A stretch of 64,000 nt of DNA, taken from NCBI GenBank assembly GCA_025766275.1, contig JAFKAC010000005.1, forward strand, positions 620,001 through 684,000, in the 5' to 3' direction. Positions 11,804 through 21,933 of this stretch are shown here, piece after piece. A program made the position numbers and the translations under genes. This DNA comes from Lactarius indigo. Its lineage: Eukaryota > Basidiomycota > Agaricomycetes > Russulales > Russulaceae. The stretch's first letter is position 1; each line of letters begins with the position of its first letter. The notes beneath the pieces were generated by a model that was given only the letters and a program-made list of their open reading frames with translations, was not told the origin of the DNA and ran no database searches.

Positions 11804-12874
11804 TCCTTAGGTCTCGTCGCGACCCCCCTCTTCCCCGACCTCTGACTCCCGGTCCTCCCCTTGGTGGGAAAGGGGGTTGGTTCGTGTATGGTGGCTTGCC
11901 ATAGTCAATTTCTTTGGACTCTGCTAACCTTGCCTTTGTTCGGTCAGCAGAGGTGTCCATTGCCCACAGATTGGCAAGGTTCTGGGGGATGGTCCATCCA
12001 GCATTGCCCGTCTTCTTCGGCTTGTTATCCTTGTATTCATCCACTCTTGCTCGGATGTGGATGTAGTTGCGTTGTCGACGAAGCGTTGCTCACTTCCACT
12101 TGTTGAACGTTTCTGGCTCATCCAAATCATAAGTCTTTTCATATAGCTTCTTGGGCAGCCCCTTGGTGAATAGGTCGATAGTTTGGGTGTCATTGAGGCG
12201 ATACCCGGCCTTCCTGGCGGCTTCTTCAAATTCGTTAACGTACTTGTCAATGTCTCCATCAATCATTTTGAGCCCCTTTCTCAGGAGCGCTTGAGCTTGT
12301 TCTCGTTCCAGGGTATTAACGAACCTTTGGTTAAACCCCTCTGCTACTGCATTCCATAGATCTCGTGTATGCTGGTCTATTCCTCTTTGTATTTGCCGGT
12401 TGAGCCATTTGAGGTATGACAGTACCCATTCGCTGACTGACACTCCCTTGATGTAGGAAAGGAATAGAAGGCTTCATCGGTAGTCGTTGCGCATGACGGG
12501 GGTGTCGAGGTTCATGCCCCAATACACATGCCATTGTGTGAGGAATGAATCAACTTTGGTGCGGTCTCCATCAAAGATAGTGGGAGGTTCACTGGTTAGT
12601 TTTTCGTGTCCATGTCCTCCTCCTCCTCCTGGTGGGCCTCCACCTCCGCCTCTGCCTCCACCTGGGGGTCCTCCGTTTGGCGGATTATTCGGAAGGTCTG
12701 GTGGGTTTCCTCCTCCACCCGGTTGTCGAGGGAAGTCCCCATCCGGGGGTCCTCCCCATCCTGGCGGGGGGTCAAGCGGTAGTTCTCGTCGTGGTTCTCC
12801 TCCTGATGGAGGGTCGCCTTGGTCTGGTCCAATGGCCCGAAAGATTGCAGCGTCGTCTGCAGTCATCCAGTGTC

Positions 12875-13650
12875 TGTCATGGACGCTCTATTTTTGCCTT
12901 ATTTTTCTGTATTTTTACGGATTTATTTGGTAGAAATACGAGTCTCCAATGTTGTGCTCAAACATTCAAGTCCTTATCATTAGATATGATAAGATGGTTA
13001 GTCACGTGATGCCAACATGTGCACCCACAAGCACGTGACCCTGGGATAGTAACTTCCTTACTGGAGGTTACCTCTTTAGGTCACCTTCCTCATTAGTATA
13101 ACAGTTTCTCATTGGACGATAAGCAGGGAACATTCTAGATAGTTCTAGACTACGTTGTTATAGGGTTGTGACTCATAGATAAGGACACGTCATTGTTCTG
13201 TCAGCGTTAATGACTGTGCATCAGTCAGCACAATAAGATAACGCTATTATTAGATACAATGTGTCAGTGTCTGACTCATTACTATTACACATACCTTTAG
13301 TAACAAGGTTTAGTAGTAATTCGAACTCAGCTGCAGCAAAGTATATAAACCCTCATGTAATGTCCTGAGTGGAACCAACTTGTCCTCTTGGTTCTCCACT
13401 CAGGTGCGTATTCCCTTTGTACTTCCCTTACTTCTCCAATGTTAACTTGTCCTCTTGGTTCTCCACTCAGCGTGCCACAGCGTGATCACCAGACCTTTGG
13501 ACTTGCATAAAGTCCTCACGTGTGTCTACTCTCCATTGTGACTGTACGTTCGGCGCGTGACTTGTCTCCGCGCTAGGCTTGGGTGTGCTACCTGTTCAGT
13601 TCGCTTACCTCACCTTGGTCTAGTTGTACGCGATAAGTCATACCGCTACA
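12875..13650 (+). mobile_element. Solo LTR of family E in A gag
   Basis: 776 bp from TGTCATGG to CGCTACA, with TSD GTGTC at 12870-12874 and 13651-13655. The plus strand is sense, with TATATAAAC at 13342. Downstream is an imperfect hairpin (CTGAGTGGAACCAA 13365-13378 against TTGGTTCTCCACTCAG 13388-13403). An identical 27-nt segment occurs at 13377-13403 and 13444-13470. Inserted between NPETG and MTADDAAIF of gag. Confidence 0.93.
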
Positions 13651-14286
13651 GTGTCCCGTTTCCGGGTTAATGGGCAGGAGATGTTGTTGGGATTCTTGCC
13701 TAATTGCTTCCGCTGCTTCTCGTGCTGCCTGTTCTCTTACGGTCATAATTTCTTCTGCGGTCATTGTAGTTGTGGCCATCTCCGCTGCAGGTGATCGTAC
13801 GTGAATGACTTCTGGTGCTTCCGAGATGTGTAGAGACTCAGCTCGTTGGATAGTATATTGTTCAATAGGCCCAACGCTTGCCAGTCGGTTTTCTTCGCTT
13901 TGCTCTTCTTCTTCAGTTTCTTCGCTTACTGCCTCCCCTGTGGAGTGTTCTCGTAACTGGCCGTCGATTGGCCCCCAATCTGCTCTTGAATTGAGTTCAC
14001 GTGCATCGATGTCGCACTGGTATTGTCTCCCTGCTGGTCTGACAACATCCCAGCGATGGTCTATAGGATTCCACGTAACCTCCACCCAACACAAGTGGTC
14101 GAAATTGAACTCAACAGGTCTGAACCTCGTAGGTCCGTTGAACTCTACAAAGTATCTGGTTTCATCTCCTCGGTCTCTCCACCGGGCCGCTCCTAGGAAC
14201 CGGGTTGGTACGTTACAGTCTCCTCTTCGTTCTAGATGGTAAGGACGAAAACTTGTCCACTGTTCACAAGTGTTGACAGTCGCCAC
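13651..14286 (-). pseudogene. Element A gag, N-terminal part
   Basis: Begins MATVNTCEQWTSFRPYHLER. The first codon here is GTG, while the matching O copy has ATG, so the start is probably mutated. A tryptophan/aromatic-rich domain (RYFVEFNGPTRFRPVEF, LCWVEVTWNPIDHRW) is followed by an acidic stretch and a helical segment (EEIMTVREQAAREAAEAIRQ) before the E LTR. It lies 20 nt inside the 5' LTR end, right after the primer site. No named domain is recognised; the gag role rests on position and on the capsid-like and CCHC parts downstream. Confidence 0.8.
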
Positions 14287-14293
14287 AATGGGT

Positions 14294-14304
14294 ATCTTGG
14301 TCTT
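14294..14304 (-). other. Self-complementary primer-binding site of element A
   Basis: Two nucleotides inside the 5' LTR the minus strand reads AAGACCAAGAT, the exact reverse complement of ATCTTGGTCTT at the predicted RNA start in the LTR (5943-5953 in the 3' LTR). I see no match to a tRNA 3' end. This fits Tf1/sushi-style self-priming. Confidence 0.75.
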
Positions 14305-14474
14305 AATGTAACATCGTCACGACGTTAGCTCGACTTGAGCGTGTGAAGGTGACTTGTAACTTAGCTAATCACGCCGAAGGCGTATGGCACGAAGGCAGTT
14401 CCTAGATGTTCGAAGACACTAGCGATTTCGGGCACTCTATCTGATAGAGGCAAAGTGAGATGTGAGGATGAGAA

Positions 14475-15705
14475 TGATGAACAGCACACAAGGAGGACAT
14501 ACTCACAGTGGCAGGAAGACTGTGGTGAGATAGGTCAAGGTGGCTGGAAGCAGCAACAGGGGGTGCAAGCAGAGTGAAGCAAGAGTGTCTGGCACACAGC
14601 AGTGAGAGAACTGATGTGATTACAGAGAAGAGAACATACCTGGCACACAGCAGTGAGAGAACTGATGTGGACCAGGAGCGTACAAGCACTACTACTTATA
14701 CTGTACAGAGGTGTGACACTAGTGATGAACAGCACACAGAAGTAGCATACTCACAGTGGACTAAGAGGACTGTGGTGAGATATGCTGGAGTGCTGGAAGC
14801 AGAGGTGAGACAGGGATCTTGCAAGTAAAGCAAAGGGAGTCTGGCACACAACAGAGTGAGAACTGATGATAGTATTACAGGAGAGGGACTTTACCTGGCA
14901 CACAACAGAGTGAGAACTGATGTGGACCAGGGCGTACAGAGTACTCTACTTATACTATACAGAGGTGTGACACTAGTACAAGGACAGTAACATAGGGTCA
15001 CGGAATACAAGGAGCATTGTTCTACATACAGGACAAAAGGAATGTATCAAAGGAGAACAAGGCGACCAGAACAAAGAAAGTCCAGACAAGTATGATATCA
15101 TAGTGACATCACAATAAAGATAACACTGTAAAGGGAACAAAGGAAGGAGTACAATGAAATGTCCAGAGTGTTCTACATGATGTCATTGTACATGATGTCA
15201 TAGATAAGCTAAGAAGTCCGAGATTGTACAGATCATATAATCTAATCTACACGTCCAATATATCTTATCTAAAGCAGTCCATATCTGCAAGTCCGGTCCG
15301 CATGAGCCACTAAGTGTGCAAGGGTCACTTATCAACAACTAGTACAAGGATGGTAACGTAGAGTCACAGAATACAAGGAGCATTGTTCTACATACAGGAC
15401 AAAAGGAGTGTATCAAAAGAGAACAAGGCGACTAGAACAAAGAGAGTCCAGACAAAGATGATATCATAATGACATCACAATAAAGATAAGAACTAAAGAA
15501 GAACAAGGACAGAGTACAATGAAGTGTCCAGAGTGTTCTACATGATGTCATAGTACATGATGTCATACTTGACGCAATGATAAGCGCTAGATTGTACAGA
15601 TCAGAAGTAAGTAATCTACATGTCCATTTAATCTAATCTAAAGCAGTCCATGCTGCAAGTCTGGTCCATATGAGCCGCTAAGTGCGCAAGGGTCACTTAT
15701 CAACA
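14475..15705 (-). mobile_element. Solo LTR of family B, itself split by another B LTR
   Basis: TSD GAGAA at 14470-14474 and 15706-15710; 611 bp once the inner copy is removed. Long form with duplicated CTGGCACACAGCAGTGAGAG segment. Confidence 0.93.
14723..15337 (-). mobile_element. Inner solo LTR of family B
   Basis: 615 bp with TSD ACTAG at 14718-14722 and 15338-15342. This is the youngest layer of O > A > B > B. Confidence 0.93.
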
Positions 15706-15985
15706 GAGAAGTGACGATTGAAGAAGACCAAGATGGCGTGTCTTGGTCTTCCACTGCTATCTTAAATACAAGAAGAGCAGGCTTTCAAGCACTGCTATGA
15801 GTCACCGTAATGTAGCGTCCAACGTATTGCGTAAGTATTGCAATCCTAATACTACTACTACCTGTACTAGGATTGAGTCATACCCAAACACCTAACTCCT
15901 ATCGTAAGCTCCGAGTCCGTGACTAATCTACCTTACCACCATAGTCACAACTGGTACAGTAAGGGTCCAGACAGAAACCGTAACA

Positions 15986-16222
15986 CCAGCAGTGATCTAT
16001 GGGGTTCCACATAATTTCCACCGAGCACAAATGGTCAAAGTTGAACTCAACAGGTCTGAACCTGGTAGGTCCATTGAACTCCACAAAATATCCAGTTTCA
16101 TCTCTGCATTCTCTCCAGCAGGCTGCTCCTAAAAATTAAGTCAGTATGTTGTGGTCTCCTCTGCATTCCAAGTGATAGGGACGGAAACTCATCCACTGGT
16201 CTCGAGTAGTGATTGTCGCCAT
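15986..16222 (-). pseudogene. Element O gag, N-terminal fragment
   Basis: Starts with ATG (16222-16220), then GCG ACA ATC ACT ACT; matches the start of A gag (QWMSFRPYHLE, YFVEFNGPTRFRPVEFNF). It is cut at 15986 by element A and resumes at 5411. Codons differ from A mainly by lost CpG, and a TAA interrupts it near 16138. Confidence 0.82.
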
Positions 16223-16228
16223 GATGGG

Positions 16229-16239
16229 ATCTTGGTCTT
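16229..16239 (-). other. Self-complementary primer-binding site of element O
   Basis: AAGACCAAGAT on the minus strand, two bases inside the LTR, complementary to ATCTTGGTCTT at 17030-17020 in the O LTR, which lies 34 nt downstream of TATTTAG (17064). Same arrangement as in A. Confidence 0.72.
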
Positions 16240-16241
16240 AA

Positions 16242-17260
16242 TGTAATGCCGTCATGACATTAGCTCAACTTGAGCTCAGAGAAGTCAACAACTACTCAGC
16301 TAAACATGTCACATGACATATGTGTTGATAAGTGACCCTTGCGCACTTAGCAGCTCGTACGGACCAGACTTGCAGCATGGACTGCTTTAGATTAGATTAA
16401 TTGGACTTGTAGGTTACATAGGTTTGATCTGTACAATCTAGCATTTACCATTGCGTCATGTATGACATCATATACAATGACATCATGTAGAACACTCTGG
16501 ACACTTCATTGTACTCTGTCCTTTGTTCTCTTTTAGTTCTTATCTTTATTATGATGTCACTATGATATCATCCTTGTCTGGACTTTCCTTGTTCTTGCAT
16601 GCCTTGTTCTCTTTACACACACTCCTTTGTCCTGTTGTAGAACAATGTGTCCCTTGTATTCTGTGACACTCTGTTACTTACCTTGTAGTAGTGTCACCCT
16701 CCTGTATAGTATAAGTAGTAGTGCTTGTACGCTCCTGGTCCACATCAGTTCCCTCACTGTTGTGTGCCAGAACATCTTTTGCTTCACTTGCTTGACAGTC
16801 CCCCTCTGCTGCTTACCAGTTGCATCTAGTATCTCACCACAGTCTCCCTTGTCACTGTGAGTACTGGATCTGTCTATGCTGTTCATCAATATGGCATGAA
16901 GGCAATTCCTAGACACTCGCATGTGCTAGATAAATCAAGGACTTCCTTATTGCAAGGCAAGCCATAATACATGTTGCAGAGAAGAGAGTGAAAGAGACAG
17001 AGAGAAGTGATGATTCAAGAAGACCAAGATGGCATATCTTGGTCTTCACAGCCTATCCTAAATACAAGTAGAGACAGGCTTTGAAGCACCGTCTGAAAGC
17101 ATCCAACAAGTTGCGTAAACAGAGCAAACCCTAGTACTACTACTACCAGTACTAGGATCGAGTCATAACTTAATGTACTGTGAGTAATAGTCCATGACAA
17201 ATTACTCCCTATTGCCTGTGTCATACCGTAAACAATAAGGGTCCACATCAGATTGTAACA
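16242..17260 (-). mobile_element. 5' LTR of element O, split by a B LTR
   Basis: 448 bp without the insertion, from TGTAATGCC to GATTGTAACA on the plus strand; homologous to the A LTR over its length. It carries the same hairpin at the predicted RNA start. Confidence 0.9.
16323..16888 (+). mobile_element. Solo LTR of family B, sense orientation
   Basis: 566 bp, TGTTGATAAGTG...CTGTTCATCA, TSD ATATG at 16318-16322 and 16889-16893. TATA-type sequence GTATAGTATAAGTAG near 16703. Confidence 0.93.
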
Positions 17261-18146
17261 AACATAACACCTAAGGTGGGGGGGGGGTCAACCTGAAGGC
17301 CTTAAAAAAATTTACTTTTGTAGCACTGGAGGCTTGGTCCATTGATCCAGAGGGGGGGGGGTCAGTGCCAGGGCACTGAAGGCCACCAGCAAAAAGTGTT
17401 TCACTGTACAATTTTAGATTGTGCTGCTACTTTGCAGCGCTGTACTGTCACTTGCCAAAATCCCAGTTTGAAATTAGCATAGGGGCTGTACAATTTAATT
17501 TTTTCATGCTCACTGCTGTCATTGGCTGCACACACTGTTGCTGACTCTTGCACTGGCTTGCTCACAACTCCCCAAGCCAACCCCCCAAGTGCTTCTCAGC
17601 TGCCTTAAATTTTGTCATCTTCACTTTGAGGGTCTGGTTCAATGACAAATTCAAAGGTATGCATTGCACAGCATCCCTTAAGATATTTACCAAATGACCC
17701 TATTTGCACAGAATAAAGGGATGAAATATGATATTATGATGACCAAGTGATGTCCTCTATGCAAGGAGGACATCCAGGTTGGTACAGCAGGCCTGCAAGG
17801 TCTTGCACAGCACCAGGGGAAAAAGAAATGCCTGGCCACTGTTAAGAAGAAGCAACAGGACACAGAAATGGCAAAGAAACCCACCTTATTCTCATATCTT
17901 CTTTGGAAAGATACCACCTTACCCACCACAACCAATCTTTCCAGGGAAGCCAAATGGAAGGAGGTTGAGCACTCTTCTCAAGTGGTGGTCAGCCAAAAGA
18001 TATCCCTACCAGCAATGAATGTAGCTTATCAAGACACCCAAGGTGAAGGTGAAGATGCAGACCCAAGCACAGATCAAGACCTTGCCTCAGACCTGGACCA
18101 AGACCTGGACCAAGCTTGGGACTGAGATGAGCAACTTTCTTGGTTT
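17261..18146. other. Low-copy-looking DNA without a supported gene
   Basis: It holds two G-runs (9 at about 17278 and 9 at about 17353) in similar sentences of sequence, GGGGGTCAACCTGAAGGCC and GGGGGTCAGTGCCAGGGC. Short frames at 17779-18125 end in an acidic, D/Q-rich tail (QDLDQDLDQ), but nothing identifies a family. No TSD or TIR was found. Confidence 0.4.
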
Positions 18147-18659
18147 ATGAGCAAGGTCAGGGCAAGGATCAGGGTGTGTGAGCCAGGGTGTGAGCCAAGG
18201 GCAGGGGATGTAATGCTGAATCTTGCACCAAATGACCAAATGAATAGAGCCATACATGAAACCAACAATGTGCAGCAGCCTCAAGCAATGCCTGCACAGA
18301 AGGGCTGTTGTACTGCTTGGCTCCTCCTTGACCACCTGCAAGCTGAGATTGTCAAATTCCCACACAAGGTCCTAGAGGGTGGAGGCAATGAGCTTTGGAC
18401 TGATCTATCAGGCTATAACAGGAATTCCACACTCTCAGTCTGCAGTGACATACTGCAGGATGAGCTCTGGGAGAATGTCAATCCTGGCTTGGACAGGATT
18501 CTCAGCTTTGGGAGGCCACACAAAGAGATTGCAGCCATGGTTCGCTGTAGTTGGGTGGGATTGTGGGGGCTCTATGAATATCTTGAAGTCCTTGTTGAGG
18601 AGGGAGGCATTGTTGAAGGGTTGTTGGAGGGGAAGGTCACTGCATTGATAGCAGCATAA
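18147..18659 (+). CDS. Hypothetical ORF, unknown
   Basis: An uninterrupted frame of 170 residues starting MSKVRARIRVCEPGCEPRAG. The middle (EIVKFPHKVLEGGGNELWTD, SVCSDILQDELWENVNPGLD, HKEIAAMVRCSWVGLWGLYE) reads like real protein, with balanced composition and amphipathic character. It ends VTALIAA, stop, but a possible acceptor (TTGCAG near 18710) followed by ITPIVHNHGCFFTHPI suggests a further exon. I recognise no domain. It lies between element O and a copia remnant and could be a host gene fragment or part of an unrecognised transposon. Confidence 0.35.
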   Translation: MSKVRARIRVCEPGCEPRAGDVMLNLAPNDQMNRAIHETNNVQQPQAMPAQKGCCTAWLLLDHLQAEIVKFPHKVLEGGGNELWTDLSGYNRNSTLSVCSDILQDELWENVNPGLDRILSFGRPHKEIAAMVRCSWVGLWGLYEYLEVLVEEGGIVEGLLEGKVTALIAA

Positions 18660-19106
18660 GTCATTGTCAGCTCTGGCCCAATGATAGGACTCACCTTTTG
18701 TTGCAGATTACACCTATTGTGCACAATCATGGATGTTTCTTCACCCATCCCATTGCCCATCCCAGCAAGTGTCACAGGGACCCATGAGCTTCCCATAGAA
18801 GTCCTAGAGGACAACGACAAGAGCATAATACATGCAAGAAGATCTATTTTGAGTTGGAAATGGTCAATGCATGCCACAGAACCCATGACAAAACCATGTT
18901 TGGGGGTGTACCTCGCAATGCCAGATGGTGTCCTCCCATATAGTGCCTATCCCTTCATGCTTTATGAGGCATACACACTGCCTTGGAATATCCATATCAT
19001 TGGCCATTGGATGTTTGTACAATCAGTACAGTGTGGGGGGGTTCAAGAAACATTGTCAGACTCGTGTTGTGCATGTTCACAACTGCTGACTCACTGAATT
19101 GTGGAG
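18660..19106. other. Unassigned DNA after the hypothetical ORF
   Basis: A plus-strand frame (18681-19097) overlaps it, but its product (SVIIHARRSILSW-like, cysteine-rich tail) has no recognisable domain and I do not call it. The segment ends at the copia LTR. Confidence 0.35.
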
Positions 19107-20187
19107 TGATGAACAGCAAGGTGAACAGGGACTATACTCATAGTGACAAAGGTAGACTGTGGTGAGATGTAGGCAGCAGCTGGGAAGCAGAGGGAAGTCT
19201 TGTAGGTGAAGCAAAGTAGTGTCTGGCACACAAGCAGTGAGAACTGATGTGGACCAGGAGCATACAAGCAGTCTACTTATACTGTACAGAGGTGTGACAC
19301 TAGTACAAGGAAGGTAACTACAAGTCACAGAGTACAAGGGACACATTGTTCTACAACAGGACAAAGGAGTGTGCATAAGGAGAACAAGGTGTATAGAACA
19401 AAAGATGATGAACAGCATAGCTAGAGAATCATACTCACAGTGGAACAGGGAGTACTGTGGTGAGATATGAAAGCACAGGGAAGCAGTTGACAGAGATATC
19501 TTGCAGGTAAAGCAAAGGGTGTCTGGCACACAGCAGTGAGAGAACTGATGTGAACCAGGAGTGTACATGGTACTCTACTTATACTCCTACAGAGGGTGAC
19601 AATAGTACAACACAGGTAACACTAGTCACAGAATACAAAGGTGGTATTGTTCTACAAACAGACAAAGGAGTGGATGCTTCAAGAACAAGGAAGGGAGAAC
19701 AAGGAGAGTCCAGAGCTAAATGATATCATAGTGACATCATAATAAAGATAAGAACAAAAGTAGAACAAAGAAATGTAGTACAATGAAAAGTCCAGAAGTA
19801 GTCCATATAATGTCATTGTACAGTGATATCATAGAAGTCCTAGATTGTACAGATCAAGTCTAATCTAAGGTAGTCTGAAATCGACAAGTCCTTTGAGCCA
19901 CTAAGTGCACATGGGTTACTTATCAACAAAAGAAAGTCTAGACAAGTATGATATCATAGTGACATCACAATAAAGATAACACCAGAAAGAGAATAAAGGA
20001 TGAAGTACAATGAAGAGTCTGGAGTACTCCATATGATGTCATTGTACAGTGATGTCATAGATAAGTTAAGAAGTCCAAGATTGTACAGATCATATAATCT
20101 AATCTACAGGTCAATATATCTTATCTAAAGCAGTCCATATCTGCAAGTCCTTTGAGCTGCTAAGTGCATGCATATCACTTATCAACA
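19107..20187 (-). mobile_element. Family B LTR acting as 3' LTR of a copia remnant
   Basis: 553 bp without the inner insertion. Its right end (CTTATCAACA) is followed at once by copia internal sequence whose minus strand reads CACAGGGAGA, a polypurine tract, just before TGTTGATAAG. This links family B to Ty1/copia. Left flank TGGAG finds no partner on the right. Confidence 0.85.
19406..19928 (-). mobile_element. Inner solo LTR of family B
   Basis: 523 bp with TSD AAAGA at 19401-19405 and 19929-19933. Confidence 0.9.
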
Positions 20188-20282
20188 TCTCCCTGTGATC
20201 TACAATCTAAAAACACATTAAGCCAAAAATATCATCAATGATGGCATGCAATTTGCCACAGGTTCAAGTGAGCTGAGACATC

Positions 20283-20705
20283 TCATGACTTGTTTTGCAT
20301 GCTTAGACCCATGTCTTCATTGTGCCACTGCAACAGGACACATAGTAGTGACTTTGTGAAGCCATCTGCAACCATTTCTGCAGTAGGAGTTCTAATGAGG
20401 GCAATGGTCCCCTTTTTGATGTACTCCCTGATGACATGATACCATATGGCAATGTGCTTAGACTGTCTCCCAGTGACAGGGTTCAAGGCCAAATCAATGG
20501 CACCCTTATTGTCACCATGTAGTGAGATGGGGTTGTCAACCTTGTACCTGAGTTCCATGAGGAAGCTCTGATACCATGCAGCCTGGTTGGCTGCATTGGT
20601 CATGGCCATGTACTCTGCCTCAGTAGTGTTTTGGGCCACAGTCTTTTGCTTGTGTGAAGACCAGCTTATTGCACCATTGGCTAATAGGAATACATAACCA
20701 GAAGT
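20283..20705 (-). pseudogene. Ty1/copia pol remnant: RNase H end
   Basis: Minus-strand reading SGYVFLLANGAISWSSHKQK, TVAQNTTEAEYMAM, NPVTGRQSKHIAIWYHVIRE and TAEMVADGFTKSL are the standard C-terminal RNase H blocks of Ty1/copia (usually SKHIDIRYHF and ADxLTK). The rest of gag-pol is missing. The 5' side is cut at 20707 by an LTR in the opposite orientation. The remnant is uninterrupted for about 140 codons. Confidence 0.9.
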
Positions 20706-20707
20706 GT

Positions 20708-21249
20708 GTTGATAAGTAGCCTGTGCACACTTAGCGGCTCTAAGGGACTTACAGATATGGACTGCTATAGATTAGATATACTGGACTTATGTAGATTAGA
20801 TTTGATCTGTACAATCTAGCACTTCTATGACATCACTGTACAATGACATCATATGGACTACTCCAGACTCTTCATTGTACTTCATCCTTTATTCTCTTTC
20901 TAGTGTTATCTTTATTGTGATGTCACTATGATATCATACTTGTCTAGACTTTCTTTTGTTCTATACACCTTGTTCTCCTTATGCACACTCCTTTGTCCTG
21001 TTGTAGAACAATGTGTCCCTTGTATTCTGTGACTTGTATTACCTTCCTTGTGCTAGTGTCACACCTATGTACAGTATAAGTAGACTGCTTGTATGCTCCT
21101 GTTCCACATCAGTTCTCACTGCTTGTGTGCCAGACACTACTTTGCTTCACCTACAAGACTTCCCTCTGCTTCCCAGCTGCTGCCTATATCTCACCACAGT
21201 CTACCTTTGTTGCTGTGAGTATAGTCCCTGTTCACCTTGCTGTTCATCA
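20708..21249 (+). mobile_element. Family B LTR, sense orientation, opposite to the copia remnant
   Basis: 542 bp, TGTTGATAAGTAG...CTGTTCATCA. Flanks AAGTG and GATAC do not match, so either the TSD is lost or the LTR marks a rearrangement breakpoint. Confidence 0.88.
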
Positions 21250-21933
21250 GATACCTGATGCAACTGAGGAGTGTATGGCAACTGATGCAAGCATGCACTC
21301 AGAGCATAGGGTGGTGAGTATGCCCAATGCCCAGGTGTATGCAGATGGCAAGTTGCTCTTGAAGCCCAGGGCAAATGAGATTGAGATGACAACCAATGTG
21401 ACTGAGAATGGTACGTCTATACATGTTGGTGAAACTGAGAGTTGACCTGTCCCCAGTAGATACAGTTGCAACCCACCCAGGGTCTCAGCTCCTGGTCTCC
21501 ATCAATCAAACTGAATTCACACTTGAAGGATGGCCAGCAAGATGCAGCTGCATACATTGAACAAGGGACATGATGGAAGTTACAGCATGCATTTGTGGCA
21601 AACCTGTGGAAAGCAAGTTGAAAAACACTGACACAGCTGTCCAGTGTGGGTATAAGGGCTGTGAGACATTGTGGGTAAGTGTTTTTTACCTTCCATGCTG
21701 ATGCAAGTGCTGATGTCTCAACTTTTTGCTCAATTGTCTGCAGTTTCATCTTGAGTGCCTAAATTTTGAGGTAGCTCCCCATAACTGGTGTTGTCCTAAT
21801 TATATCTGACCAACCAAGCATCATTGTTGTTAGAGTTGCACAGTGTTCATACAAATATACATATTTTGTTGATGATTTCTAAGAAATTTCCTTTTTTGGA
21901 TTCAAATTTCCTTTTTTTTTGGGGAGGGGGGGG
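21250..21933. other. Unassigned DNA left of the hAT element
   Basis: A plus frame continues from the LTR to 21445 (ATEECMATDASMHSEHRVVS, DGKLLLKPRANEIEMTTNV) but starts inside the LTR, so it is not supported as a gene. A run of T and G (21911-21933) abuts the hAT end. Confidence 0.4.

Larger units (their letters stand above)
10956..12866 (-). pseudogene. Element A gag, central and C-terminal parts with zinc knuckle
   Basis: Starts after the E LTR with MTADDAAIFRAIGPDQ, then a proline/glycine-rich linker (PPGGGRGGGGG). The capsid-like region (KLTSEPPTIFDGDRTKVDSF, WVLSYLKWLNRQIQRGIDQ, KMIDGDIDKYVNEFEEAAR) leads to GNAGWTIPQNLANLWAMD and an RGG-like basic tract. One CCHC knuckle (CYNCNAPGHLSRNC, about 11195-11240) follows. 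TGA stops at 12474 and 12090 interrupt it; the first replaces CGA, judged from O. A B LTR (11254-11803) splits it, but the frame rejoins across that site. The gag stop is at 10956. Confidence 0.87.
5412..15985 (-). mobile_element. Element A: complete Ty3/gypsy chromovirus inserted in O gag
   Basis: Flanked by TSD CCAGC (5407-5411 and 15986-15990). Once later insertions are subtracted, both LTRs are 443 bp. The order on the minus strand is 5' LTR, primer site, gag with zinc knuckle, protease, RT, RNase H, integrase with HHCC and DDE blocks, chromodomain, an additional 3' frame, a polypurine tract (6205-6217, GAAAAGGGGGTGG) and the 3' LTR. Later insertions are the SINE (5514), B LTR (11254), E LTR (12875) and nested B LTRs (14475). 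Stops at 12474, 12090, 9943, 9451, 8239 and 6982 make it non-autonomous now. Confidence 0.96.
14307..15985 (-). mobile_element. 5' LTR of element A, split by nested B LTRs
   Basis: 443 bp after removing the 1236-bp insertion plus TSD. It keeps TATTTAA, the 11-bp hairpin and ATCTTGGTCTT. It contains an intact copy of the site into which the SINE went in the 3' LTR. Outer TSD CCAGC follows at 15986. Confidence 0.93.
1283..17260 (-). mobile_element. Element O: old Ty3/gypsy chromovirus, 3' part outside the window
   Basis: The minus-strand pieces reassemble in order: 5' LTR (16242-17260), primer site, gag (16222 to 15986, then 5411 to 4717, then 4102 to 3091), protease, RT and start of RNase H (about 3117 to 1283). 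Breaks are explained by TSD-flanked insertions: B LTR 4108-4716, element A 5412-15985, B LTR 16323-16888, C LTR 1-1282. Integrase, chromodomain and 3' LTR must lie left of position 1. O is a close relative of A but poor in CpG and full of stops, consistent with it being the older host of A. Confidence 0.9.

Noticed and set aside
17276..17361. G-runs as a telomere or origin signal
   Set aside because: Only two isolated runs in partly similar context; no repeated telomeric unit.
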